A stretch of 64,000 nt of DNA from Micropterix aruncella (Eukaryota > Arthropoda > Insecta > Lepidoptera > Micropterigidae). A program made the position numbers and the translations under genes. Positions 22,136 through 32,125 of this stretch are shown here, one piece after another. The notes below the pieces were generated by a model. It saw only the letters and a list, made by a program, of their open reading frames with translations. It searched no databases and was not told the DNA's origin. The first letter of the stretch is position 1. The number at the start of each line of letters is the position of its first letter. Where the stretch lies: assembly GCA_944548615.1 (NCBI GenBank), contig OX155973.1, positions 22,717,386 to 22,781,385 of the forward strand, written 5' to 3'.

Positions 22136-22972
22136 TCTATATTAATTTGAAACGTGTTTTTTCCTGTATTGAAAGAACGGCTAAGTGTAGTTTTTTGGAT
22201 GAGGTATCTAAAAAAACCTCTCGGTCTGTAGATGTGTCATCAAAAGAGAAAAATAAAAGAAAAAATACTTGTTTTTCCTTTAACCGCCAAATTGAGACAA
22301 AGGCTAAGTGTAACAATTTGGTTGAGGTGTCTATAAAAGCACTCGGTCTGTAGATAATATGTCATCAAAAGAGGAAAAAAAAATCATCATAAAAGGAATT
22401 AAAAAATGATAGTGCGTTCTACTGGATTTCCGCGGTGAGTGGAAGGGGGTGGTAGGGAGAGGGGGTGAAGGGTGAGCGGGAGGAAGCGTAGTTTGGGGGG
22501 GGGGGGGGTGAGTTAGGGTAGGGGTGTTGGGAGAGGGGGGGTTGGGGGAGAGAGTTGGAGGGGGATTGGGGGAGAGAGGGAAGGTTGGGGGGAGGAGGGT
22601 TGGGTGTAAGGGGGAGGGGGGTAAAGGGTATAGTGGGGGAGGGGTAAGGGGTACAAATTTTAAAGATTTAAATCATTACACCGCTATCTAGCGTATAATA
22701 GATAGCTAAAGTAAACTGGATTGGCGCAAAACTTTTTGTTTACCTTCTGTCACACCCAATGTCATACATTCACATACGCGTTGCACTTCACTTCGATTGT
22801 TGATGTCCGTTTTCTTCAAGACCTTGGTGTCATTCCTGATCGTAGATCAAATGAGCAATGCACCGCAACGTAATCGAAATAATCAAAAGACATATTATTT
22901 GTACATAAATAAGAAGTATGTTTCCGTTTATTCTTGAAACATAACTGACAATAAACTGACCGTTTCAGCTAG
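22136..22972 (+). mobile_element. Helitron family 2, first of two head-to-tail copies
   Basis: The 5' end TCTATATTAATTTGAAACG follows an A; the 3' end is GTTTCAGCTAG. It contains two internal repeats of the 'GAACGGCTAAGTGTA...CTCGGTCTGTAGATG' block and a 200-bp G-rich tract. No Rep/helicase frame. Confidence 0.75.
22430..22645 (+). repeat. G-rich low-complexity tract
   Basis: Dense runs of 3-13 G separated by short A/T spacers on the plus strand. The tract lies wholly inside the first family-2 Helitron. It has many possible G-quadruplex tracts. Confidence 0.9.
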
Positions 22973-23186
22973 TCTATATTAATTTGAAACGTGTTTTCGC
23001 TGTAATCGCCAAATTGAGAGAACGGCTGGGTGTAAAAATTTGATTGAGGTGTCTAAAAAAAGCTCTCGGTCTGTACACGTGTCTTCAAAAGAAAAAGATA
23101 AAAAAGTCATCAAATGAGAAAATATTAAAAAACTTTTATTAAAAAAAACTGAAACATTACGGTCAATAAGACCGGGTTTCAGCTAG
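22973..23186 (+). mobile_element. Helitron family 2, second, shorter copy
   Basis: It starts TCTATATTAATTTG immediately after the CTAG of the first copy. It ends GGTTTCAGCTAG, with a clear terminal hairpin, GGTC-AATAA-GACC, before it. The next base is T. Confidence 0.78.
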
Positions 23187-23214
23187 TTATTATTTTCATG
23201 CACCGATAATAAAT

Positions 23215-23450
23215 GAAAAAATATGCGCAACGATGCGCAAACCGCCCAGTGCCGCCCGAGGTCCTCCCAGAGGATCCGATCCCACCTGTCCACGACACAG
23301 CCGTGGCAGGGAAGAGTCCTTCCTAGGTTCGTCCCTCTTCCAGGAGGCTACCGGATGAGAAATAAACCGAGAGTTGAGCCGACCCAAGGTAACGAGCAGG
23401 TCGTATGGCCCAAGCCGCACGGAACCGTTAGCTGCCTGCGCCCGCAGTAC
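23215..23450 (-). repeat. Repeat D fragment, minus
   Basis: It carries 'GCGCAAACCGCCCAGTGCCG', 'GGCTACCGGATGAGA' and 'GGCCCAAGCCGCACGGAACC', the D end blocks. Confidence 0.6.
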
Positions 23451-23459
23451 GTTATACAT

Positions 23460-23810
23460 AACAATAATAATTCGAGTTTATCGCATGATTCATCCATGCG
23501 CGCGCAGCTGATCTATGATTTGACAGACTGCTCGGCCACGCGCGGCCGCAATCGTCGTTCTTGATTCACTCAACTTCACTACTCTTCACTAACCCCCCCC
23601 CCCCTCTCCGTCTCCGCGCTTTTCCTCTTCATTGTTGCCGTATCCCCCCTCCGCGGGCGCCTGCGCACGCGCCCGTTTTGTTTACCAGGCCAGCCGCGCC
23701 GACCAATCACATAATTACGATTCAGTGTTCAGTAACGCGGGATGACGCTGGTCGCGGTGGTCGTGTCGACGCGCGTCGTGTTTTTTGTAATTTAACTAGA
23801 TCGAAAAGGT
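23460..23810 (+). promoter_or_regulatory. Possible promoter and untranslated first exon of a host gene
   Basis: This is a GC-rich, CpG-containing island in AT-rich surroundings, with no repeat signature. A CCAAT lies at 23703, and two TCAGT motifs (arthropod initiator consensus) lie at 23722 and 23730. A donor-like AAAAG|GTAATT follows at 23808/23809, so a short non-coding exon of about 80 nt is plausible. The frame running through it (23561-23812) has no recognised domain. The coding exon at 46587 is on the same strand and could belong to it, but nothing in the sequence proves this. Confidence 0.3.
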
Positions 23811-24164
23811 AATTTTCGCGCGGGTTTTTCTCTGTGAAAATTGAGTGTCAATTTGTGCAAATTTTTGATTTGGAGTGAACTCTGGTGTGCGTGTTTGATG
23901 TGGACTCACATTTTTTCAAATTTATAAAAAGGTTTGATCATATAAGAAACGTTTATGTCGTTGCCTTTATTTCATTTTATTTTATTATCTTACAAAAAAT
24001 ACGCCCTTGGTACTCATAGTTTGTGTCGCTTTTAACTTGACAGAGCCTGTCCCAAGGAGAACACCAATACAAATGATTATTAAATATTTATATATCTTTC
24101 AAAACAACACTTCAGAATTAAATAAGGTTAAAGGAGAAATTTTCACTAGATCCTAATAATTTTA
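23811..24164. other. No recognisable feature
   Basis: AT-rich DNA; no credible frame or repeat. Confidence 0.4.
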
Positions 24165-24660
24165 TAACTATTTTATTTATTTTATTTTATTTTATTTAGT
24201 TACCAAACAGCGTTTATACATAACAAATACAAAATATAACAATAAAACTATGACTAATTATATGTTAACACTATCTATCTATTATGTGTACAGTACATTA
24301 TATCTCCGTTATTATACCTTATTTATATGTACATTTTTTAGCAGTGATTTAATATTATAGAAAAAGAGAAAGAACAAAAAACAAATGAAAATGAAATTTT
24401 ACATTGAGATTATAAACAATATTAATTATTTTGTATGAAAGATATATTTTAAAAACAAAAAATTACAAAAAAAGCTATTCATGTAAACTGTTCAAGCGAT
24501 TAATAGTCATTATACGAAATACGGGGGACAAAGGACTGATAAGATTTTTTAATGGTTTCCTTAAAGTGACTTTTAACTGATGAAAAAATATCAATGTACC
24601 CGAACCTATCGTTATACGTTGTCATAGCTATGTTTATTAAGGAATACTTCGTATAATTAG
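24165..24660 (-). mobile_element. LINE-B-like 3' fragment
   Basis: A (TTTTA)n tail lies at about 24170-24200 (plus). The minus-strand frame near 24640-24500 ends in 'MTTYNDRFGYIDIFSSVKSHFKETIKKS', closely parallel to 'MTTYNRRFVDIDIFYLNQPKFSEAV' of LINE-B at 21.1 kb. It is 5'-truncated. Confidence 0.65.
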
Positions 24661-24764
24661 AGTTATATCTCTTTATATAAAACAGGTTATATAAAATAAC
24701 TATTGTTAAATAATAAGTAATATTACTTATATAATAAGTTCTTAAATAGAGTATAATATATATT

Positions 24765-24855
24765 ATAGAATAGAATAACTTTATTTTGCTATAAAAAACA
24801 TTACTTGAATGGTGAATATTACACTGGTTATAGGAACACTTAAATTTTATGTATT
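24765..24855 (-). mobile_element. LINE-C 3' end fragment
   Basis: 'AGAATAGAATAACTTTATT' and 'GCTATAAAAAACAT' match the 3' end of the LINE at 8.03 kb. Only about 90 bp remain. Confidence 0.55.
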
Positions 24856-24889
24856 TATCCATATAGATATATGTAGGTATATTTCCGGA

Positions 24890-25145
24890 ATGTACTCAAT
24901 CAGACCTTTCATTTGAAACTAAACACGATATATTTGTCAATTTATTGATATTTGGACATTTAGACAACTAACTTACTTGATATTTTGACAGTTAAGCTAT
25001 GACATTCGGTATGAAATAACGATTCCAAAAATACCATACACTTCTAAATCGGCTCAAGCGTTTAGAAGTTACTGTGGAATAAAGAAACGGAAAACATACA
25101 TAGATGAACCCTGATCACATTACACTACTTTTTTGTTGGGCAGTT
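24890..25145 (-). repeat. Repeat H, minus copy
   Basis: This is the inverse of H: 'TTGATATTTGGACATTTAGA', 'GTGGAATAAAGAAACGGAAA', 'ACATACATAGATGAACCC', 'TTTTTTGTTGGGCAG'. Confidence 0.6.
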
Positions 25146-25309
25146 TTTTTAGACGACTAAAAAGACCATCGTCATATTCTATTTTGATAGCCTATAAGTG
25201 TTCCTTTTTCTCGACATTAAAAATAAAAATAAATACCCCTAAAATTACCGATACTTTGTGTGCGGTGATCTTTGGCTCTCTCTGTTCTTCATATCAAATC
25301 TCTCTGTTC

Positions 25310-25393
25310 TATTTCCATTCTACATTTAGTTATGATCACGTGTTCTGGGGAATGGCGGCAAATGGTGTAAGGATAGTTCGCATACAAAAATGA
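25310..25393 (+). pseudogene. Short LINE RT fragment
   Basis: The plus-strand frame contains 'FWGMAANGVRIVRIQK', matching 'FWGMAPNSKRIFLLQK' of the LINE at 42.6 kb. It is a fragment of about 25 codons. Confidence 0.5.
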
Positions 25394-25992
25394 GCAGATT
25401 TGTTCACAATATCTTCGCAAACATCTTGCAATCAGTAGGCAAACCGACCTCGCGTGAGCTTGGCGGGCAAAGAGCGCCTCTGTCTGCGCTGCACTGGGCC
25501 CATAAGCTCCCCAGCAGCTGTGTTTTGTTCCAGTAATTTTCTGCTCAAAGTGATCATTAAATAAATCGCGACTGAAGACGACACGGAGCGTCTGCGCCTG
25601 CGCGGTGCGTAGCGTAGCCGAGCCATTGTGCATCGGTGACAAAAGGCGCTCACGTCTTCCGTCACGGCGGCTGAGGATTGCCGAAATGGTAGCGCATGCC
25701 TCGGCTCAGTCAGATGATACCCGGGAAACATAATGCCTTTGTTGAGAGAGCTGAGGCCGACGGCATAATAGGCAGCGCACAAAAACTACACAAACGATAG
25801 CGTGACCCGCGATCGCGACCGCGATTAGCTACGGGTAATGTTGCAGCAATCATCTCAAATCTCGACAGAATTACTACCTTATGCGCATTCCTCGGTTTAT
25901 TCGTCGTCATCTTTTTATTTTATTCAACTTCAGTTGAATATCATAATCGTCATCATAATCGTCATCATTATCTACACTCTTTATAATAATTA
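25394..25992. other. Unassigned GC-richer segment
   Basis: Three overlapping minus-strand frames of 66-117 codons lie in different registers over the same bases, and none has a recognised motif. It could be old repeat or regulatory DNA. Confidence 0.3.
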
Positions 25993-26737
25993 CTAGCTGA
26001 CCCGTGCCCACTTCGTTGGGCGGTAAAACTTTTTACTTGTGATGAAATTATGAGTGTGGTTTGGTTAGTACTAGTGCTATGATTTATTTCCTGACTGCCA
26101 AAAGAAGGGTTATATTTTTACTGCATATGTATGTACATATGTATTTGCATGCCAATTTGACTATATTACCGTTATTTGTAAGTCTTTTTGTGAGTGTCTT
26201 ATTTGTGAGTGTCTTATCTCTTTAACCATTTATGCAGTAAAAGTGAAATTATATGCAGTAAAAGGGAAAAGTCTTTTGTTTTAAACACCTGACACGATAA
26301 ATTTACTTATTTTGACATGAATTCATAATTGTTGATAATATGACCAATAAACATGACCTAACGATTTAAATTATTTTTTAAAATATAAAATACTACTTTT
26401 TGTTACTTAAATATAAAAGTAAGACATATGCTGTCGCTGACTTTTTTGTAGGCATTATCAAGCTCTACAACTTTTCTCTAGAACTTAATCAAATATCTCT
26501 CATCGTTAAGGCAGCGTTCGTTAGAAACGTTTTCGTTCGACCGTTTTTTCCGACTTACTTTGGAAATCCGACTACCACGAAAAAGTCTTTTCATTTTTCG
26601 GATTAATATACATTAATATACACTCACAAATAACGTGGCTTTCTATTGGTAAAATAATTGTCAAAATCGGTTCAGTAGATCCAGAGATTACTTCCTACAA
26701 CATCACAAACTTTACCTCTTTATAATATTAGTATAGA
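25993..26737 (-). mobile_element. Non-autonomous Helitron (745 bp)
   Basis: CTAG and the hairpin GCCCA/TGGGC lie at the left and the TC end at the right, on the minus strand, flanked by A and T. Same family as 12382-13111. Confidence 0.88.
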
Positions 26738-26844
26738 TAAACATAAACTCTTAATTTGCACTTAATAAATTAAAACACAAAAAGGGGAGCTTATGGCCAC
26801 ATAGCAATATCTCATAACTAACCTAATCAACGTGCAGAGGAGTG

Positions 26845-27470
26845 TTGTTAACTATAACGGGCGAACCCGTCACTTCAGGAAGTTTTAAAGATATTTGATC
26901 GTTCTGCATCCCGTGAGGTAAGCGTAGAAGACTCGGGACGAAAACAGTCCACTGTCTAGTTACGTAAGAAAACGCCTTACTGCGAGAAACCGGATTTTCA
27001 ACCAGCGGGCCGACACTCGCGCCCTTACTTTCAGTTACAACCAGATTTCTCCGGCGGTTACTGGTTCGAGGTCGCTTGCGCGGTTCTCTCCCTTGTGATT
27101 CGGTATCTACCGAATCTATCGCGGACCACGGCATCCCTTGCCCGGCTGTTCGCCCGGTATCGGGTAGCCGAATGGTCGTTTCAAGAGCGGCTGCCACAAC
27201 GGAAACAAAACCTATGTTCTATAGGAAACAAAGCCGTTTCCAAATTCCCCCGGCTATCAGTCGATTGGCTGGCACCGCACGGTGTGCAAGGAGCACCCGA
27301 AATACGATTTCCAGGGGAACGCCCGCACGCACAGAGTCCCACCCGGGCTGGCACTTCTGCTTAGAGTCTGCCGGATGGGTGTTGTCCCGTGTGTTCGGCC
27401 GACCCTAACACATGGGTCACCATGGCTCAACTACACTGGGCCCATTAGCTCCCAATGGGTCCAGTGCTAT
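26845..27470 (-). repeat. Repeat D, subfamily 2, minus copy
   Basis: It begins 'GTTAACTATAACGGGCGAACC' and ends in a palindromic segment, CACTGGGCCCATT with AATGGGTCCAGTG. The internal text differs consistently from subfamily 1 and matches the copies at 30.1 and 60.3 kb. A LINE tail follows at 27475. Confidence 0.65.
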
Positions 27471-27474
27471 TGTG

Positions 27475-27859
27475 GTTTATTTATTTATTTATTTATTTAT
27501 TTTATTTATCTTTATTGGAATTATCAAATTAACCATTTACAATAATTATAATATTAAAACAAATATCAACAACTTTCCTCTTTCATTCACTGGCTAGTGC
27601 CGCCCAACTGGGATATACCCGTTCCAGGGCAAGCAATTATTATTTTTACATTTAAAACGAGGGTCGATGAACCAACCAAACACAATAATAATAATAATAA
27701 TAAAAAAATATATTATATATTAATAATAAATATACATAATAATAAAATTTTAATAAAATTTACAATATTATAAAGGAAATGGAAATACTAAATACATTAG
27801 AATACACATATACACACATACATACATATAAACATAATATATGTTAAGTCAACTTCAAC
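27475..27859 (-). mobile_element. 3' region and (TTTA)n tail of a minus-strand retroelement
   Basis: TTTATTTATTTATTTATT at 27477-27510 is followed by about 340 bp of AT-rich sequence with AATAAT-rich microsatellites. It then meets a minus-strand reading frame ending at 27860. The arrangement is that of a 3' UTR. Confidence 0.45.
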
Positions 27860-28100
27860 TTATTCTACTACATCGATCATGGCATGGATAGATAAACGAT
27901 GATTGCAGTGCATCATCTGACGACAGCATTCTAATATAATCGGTTGGATGCCATCATTCTTGAGCACGGAGAATAGTCTAATGATGTTTTCCCCAATGCG
28001 ATGTTTTAAAAAATCCGGATAAAATATAATAATCCGCCAAAATGTTATACCAAATGACTCTATTTTGACGGAGAAAATGAGCAGATAGCGATTTAAAATA
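27860..28100 (-). CDS. Unidentified minus-strand reading frame, 3' end of a gene or LINE ORF
   Basis: Reading the minus strand, an open frame of about 80 codons, without an obvious start, runs to TAA at 27862-27860. It contains 'FLKHRIGENIIRLFSVLKND' and then 'CCRQMMHCNHRLSIHAM'. It has protein-like composition and predicted helices, but I do not recognise the family. Its position, directly before a retroelement-like 3' UTR, favours the end of a LINE ORF. A terminal exon of a host gene is the alternative. Confidence 0.35.
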
Positions 28101-28309
28101 AAAACGATTTCATGTTATTCAAAGCATTTAAAATGAAAACGTTTCGATTGGCCCTTGTTATTCAAAGCAGAACAACCTCGCCGTCATTAGTGAGTCATTT
28201 TAAGCGTGGGAATACGGCGAAAACGAGAGTCGAGCAGTCATTTTGTGGTTATTTTCAGACGGTCTACTTTTAGATGGCCATATTTCCTGGGTTGAAGACT
28301 CACTCTTTC

Positions 28310-28432
28310 GGTGGCTACATTGAAAAATCCTCCGCTTTTTTGTGACAGTCACCAACCAGACAGTAGAACGGCCACCTCGCGTCATCCTGCCTTGCGATGT
28401 GACCAGCCCAGCCCAAGTAAAGCAGTTATTGT
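28310..28432 (-). pseudogene. RTE-like LINE C-terminal fragment
   Basis: On the minus strand one frame reads 'LGWAGHIARQDDARWPF'. WAGH.AR...RW is the hallmark of the C-terminal region of RTE-type LINEs. Homology stops at about 28432, where a Helitron-like sequence starts. Confidence 0.6.
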
Positions 28433-28812
28433 AGCCTAAATATAAAAGTTGGATATATACTGCCGCAGACTTTTTTATAAATCTCTTTGAGGCCCACGTT
28501 TTTGTCACATATTGTTTTTACCGTTTACATGTTTCGTTCGGCCATGTTTGTTACTCAAGCCGTTTCGTTGGCGCACGCCGATAAAGCAACTCACCAGCTC
28601 ATTTCTCTCCGAATTGATTTTACAATATTATGAATTCGTGTTAAAGACCAATATTTATCATAATAAAATTTCGCCTCATCGATAATGGAGCTTTCCATTA
28701 GTGAAAGAATTTTTGGAATCGGATGAGTAGTTTCGTAGATTATCCCTACATACCTACAAACTTACAAACAAACATACAAACGTAAAACATTATATCTTTA
28801 TAATATTAGTAT
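28433..28812 (-). mobile_element. Helitron relic with ATAATATTAGTATA end
   Basis: The minus-strand 5' end TATACTAATATTATAAAG and the block 'AAATATAAAAGTTGG...GCAGACTTTTTT' are shared with family 1. The middle is different ('GGAATCGGATGAGTAGTTTC') and no CTAG end is found, so this is a truncated relative. Confidence 0.55.
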
Positions 28813-28924
28813 ATATATATTAGGCCATCCAGGCCGCATATTTTTGGAGAGACATTTCCTAAAATAGCCCGGACACGATAAAATAAAAATATTATTATAG
28901 ATGTAAAGTCGATGTAAAATCGAC

Positions 28925-29575
28925 TACATTACATTTTCGTCGTGTCCAATTGACGGCTAAAAACCGCTCTTGGACGTGTCAAAATAATTTAGTTAGGTAG
29001 TAAGTCTCGTTACTACTCTTTATTGAACATACATAGGTAGTCAAGAATTTAACTACTAGATTGTCAAACTATGAATATAAATAATAAAAATTAAAAGCCT
29101 AGTATTGTAAGTAGTCAGTAATTCGAAAAGATACGTAGTTATTTCTCATAATATTCAAATTGTCAGTAAAATGTTAAATAATCAAATTAAAGGTACCTAC
29201 GCCATGCATTTAAAAACAAAAAGTACAAGTATGAGACCATATATAATAATCAGACAATAAGGCTCTACTTTTTAAGGTAATTTAAATGGGCACAATATTT
29301 GAAAAATCATGGCCCTCAAATTCGACCAGATTATAGAAAGGGTGGCCTATCAACATCTCCTTGATGTTTTTTTTTCAATTTTATGTCCTCTAGCTGTTTA
29401 AAATTTGTAGGGAGTAGATTATAGAATTTAATACTAAGGTACAAGTAGCTTTTCTGTACTTCTGCCAGACGTATTCGGGGTACGCATAAAAGGGGCCACC
29501 GCGGGGGTATGATGCGAGTGAATGTGTGCAATAATTGCAATTTCTGCAAGGTGCTGTCTAGCATACAGTTTTGCC
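28925..29575 (-). mobile_element. LINE, (TGTAA)n-tailed family, minus copy
   Basis: It is collinear with the LINE at 11.04-11.68 kb, from the tail (TTACATTTTCG at the left) through the 3' UTR to 'GTGCTGTCTAGCATA'. The frame 29645-29331 still contains 'SYLYLSIKFYNLLPTNFKQL'. At about 29576 it switches to unrelated sequence. Confidence 0.75.
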
Positions 29576-29800
29576 ATTGTAATGGGATAAATAATGCCTC
29601 TGCTGTAAATCTCGTGGAGAGGAATAATGAAATCCTTGAAGGCATTTTTCACAGTTTCACGAGTTGTTTTTTCCCCATTCGTAAATAGTTTCCCTTCTCC
29701 AGTCGCAACTCCTGCGACTTTTCGACTGTTTGCTTCGAAGTGTGTGGTCGGTGGCTCGGTTGTTAAATCGCGAGCTTCATCATTGTTTGCAGTTCTCATC
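29576..29800 (-). CDS. Unidentified minus-strand frame fused to a LINE remnant
   Basis: An ATG at 29799 opens a 121-codon frame. The first about 77 residues ('DEARDLTTEPPTTHFEANS...') have no recognised family. After 'YPITMAKL' the frame runs into LINE sequence ('YARQHLAEIAI'). It may be a fortuitous frame or the 5' end of a gene broken by the LINE. Confidence 0.2.
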
Positions 29801-30084
29801 AGTATACATTTGCGTTAACTGTAATGCCAGACCGCAAGAATCTGTAATGGATACGCCGGCATAGGGCTTTATAATCGAAAATAACGCAAATTTTTACTTT
29901 TGCTTGATTGCACATCTGAAAATATAGGAGCAATAACAAACAACAGAAAGTCAAAGGAATAAATGTTATTGAAAAGGATGACATGGCTTTGAAAACAACT
30001 TATTTGAATTTTGGAATACCAACTCAAACCAAATTTATCCAGGTTCAAAATGGCCAGTTTGAAAAAACGGCAATTTCATAGTTA

Positions 30085-31591
30085 GTATCATTGATTTTAT
30101 AGGGTATAAAATCGCTCAGTGCCATAACTAGAGTTGTCAACTACAACGGGCGAACCCGTCACCTCAGGAAGTTTAACGATTAGTAGTTCTATCTCCCTGG
30201 AGTCAGCGCAGAAGGCTTGGTTAAAACAGTCTACCGTCAAGCTCCGCCACATGCCCGTAAGAGGCCAACGCCGCGAGATAGCCAGGAGTGTTACCCGGCG
30301 GGCCTACACTCACGCCCTTACTTCCAATCGTGACCAGATTACTCCAGTCTCTCGATTGGTTTCGAGTTCGAGGTCGCTTGCGCGGTCCTCTCCCTTGCGA
30401 AGCGGTGAAACGGTGTAACCGAATCTATCGCGGACCACGGCATCCTTTACCCGGCTGTTCACCCATGATCGGGTAGCCGATGGTCGTTTCGAGCAGTCAC
30501 CGTAAGGTCCGCAACCAGCCCCGCTATGTAGGAAACAGTACTGCTTCCAGACTCCCCCGACTGTTAGTCAGAGCGTACAATCGATTGGCTTACGCCGCAC
30601 GGTGCGCAGGCCGTCCAGGAGAGCCACAAGGTTGATTCCTAGGGAAAACTAGCCCTAAGGCAAGAGTCCTGCCCGGGCTCGCACTTCATGCGTGGAGGCC
30701 GCCGGATGTGTGTTGACCCGTGAGTGTGACCAACCCTGAACAGAATAGGTCTTCGTGGCCAACCATTAGCTCCCTTAGGGCCCCGGCGAAACTAATAGCA
30801 ATTGATTTGGTCATCTATAACAACATTGTTAATGAAGGGTTTTTTTATAATGGACTGATTGATTATAAAGACGCAATATTTAACCAATGATAACAATAAT
30901 AACATTAAATTATTAGTGCTGTCTATCGCATTTTTATATAGGCTGTAATATTACATCACAGAGATAATGTGAAGATAGAATGCCATCTAATAGTCTATTC
31001 AAACGATAATGCGCCTAATTATAATGTATTGACACCTGTATACCAAATAAGAATTGACATCTTTATGTAATTATTATTAAAATAATAATAGCTTGGATAT
31101 AAAAAATCTTTTGATATTATTATTGTTTTATTTTGAGATAGGATACCGTATAGGTGGGTTTAGAGCGCCATTTAACCGGTCGAATGCCAGTCTTCGCACG
31201 CAAAAAACTGCGCCGCAAATTTTTGGTCGATTTTGTAAATAAATGCTAGCAATATCGATTTTTCATGAATTCCCTTTTGTTACCTAGTAGTTAATCTTGT
31301 TAGTCATGTGTATTATATATTTATATAATATATTATATATAAGGACCGCCCGAAACGGCTACACGCGGATCTGTCAAACGGCGCAAAATGCCTATAGGAA
31401 TTGCTGGTGTCCGACAGGTTAAAGTGCGCCGCCATACTGTCTTACCTCGAACGACGCTATATTGAAAATCAGATAAGATAAATCAATTTTTCGAACTATG
31501 ACTGCCATCTACACGTTGCGTTTCGTAGTAAAATCCTAGCTGCCAAAATGTAATACGTCGCTGAGCAATCTAAGACTCTATATATTCAAAG
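30085..31591. mobile_element. MITE G copy interrupted by repeat D
   Basis: The left inverted end of G ('CATTGATTTTATAGGGTATA', 'CTCAGTGCC') is at 30085-30131. The body resumes at about 30789 ('CGAAACTAATAGCAATTG') and runs to the right end at about 31591 ('GAGCAATCTAAGACTCTATA'). A D copy fills the gap. Confidence 0.65.
30132..30788 (-). repeat. Repeat D, subfamily 2, nested in MITE G
   Basis: It starts 'GTTGTCAACTACAACGGGCG' and ends 'CTTCGTGGCCAACCATTAGC' plus about 15 bp. Internal order is as in 26845-27470 and 60335-61200. The G flanks define its borders within a few bases. Confidence 0.7.
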
Positions 31592-31989
31592 ATTATAGCA
31601 ACCGGTGTTATTTTCTACAACATACATTTTATTTATACTTTACGGTATGCTATGGCATCGAAGGGGGAGTGAATGGATGGCAAGGTGAAAGCTCACATGT
31701 GGCAAGACAGCTGTTATAAACCTACCTCAGCTGGTTGTTAGTCCGGAGTCGACCGCTCACCCCCCAGAAGTGTAATAATTATTATATGATGGGTTTGATT
31801 CCGGTCGGTGAATTCCATGCAGCTCTGTTTGTATCTATTTTGATATTAATATCCATAAAAGATGTTATTGAGTGTGTGTGTGTACAAGTCTAATTAAATA
31901 AAGGACCCCAAGGTCGATTGGCTGAGGGAAGAAGACCTTTGAGATACGATATCTTAACGGCGTGATAAAAACGCCAGCTTTTGGGCTAC
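31592..31989. other. No recognisable gene
   Basis: Includes a (GT)n run near 31872 and an AATAAA at about 31897; no coding frame. Confidence 0.4.
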
Positions 31990-32125
31990 TGAACATAAGA
32001 AAATATTAATCAATGCTTAGAACTATGAGTGATATCTTCACGTTGCGTTTCATAGTAAATCCTAACTGCCAAAACGGAGTACGGCATTGAGCAATATAAT
32101 AACGTCTATAATCAAAGGTAGTGTT
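31990..32125. repeat. MITE G end fragment
   Basis: 'ACGTTGCGTTTCATAGTAAA', 'GGCATTGAGCAATATAATAA' and 'CTATAATCAAAG' match the G terminal region. Confidence 0.5.

Noticed and set aside
25432..25910. Three overlapping 66-117-codon minus frames
   Set aside because: They use different registers over the same bases and have no domain or splice context; composition alone explains them.
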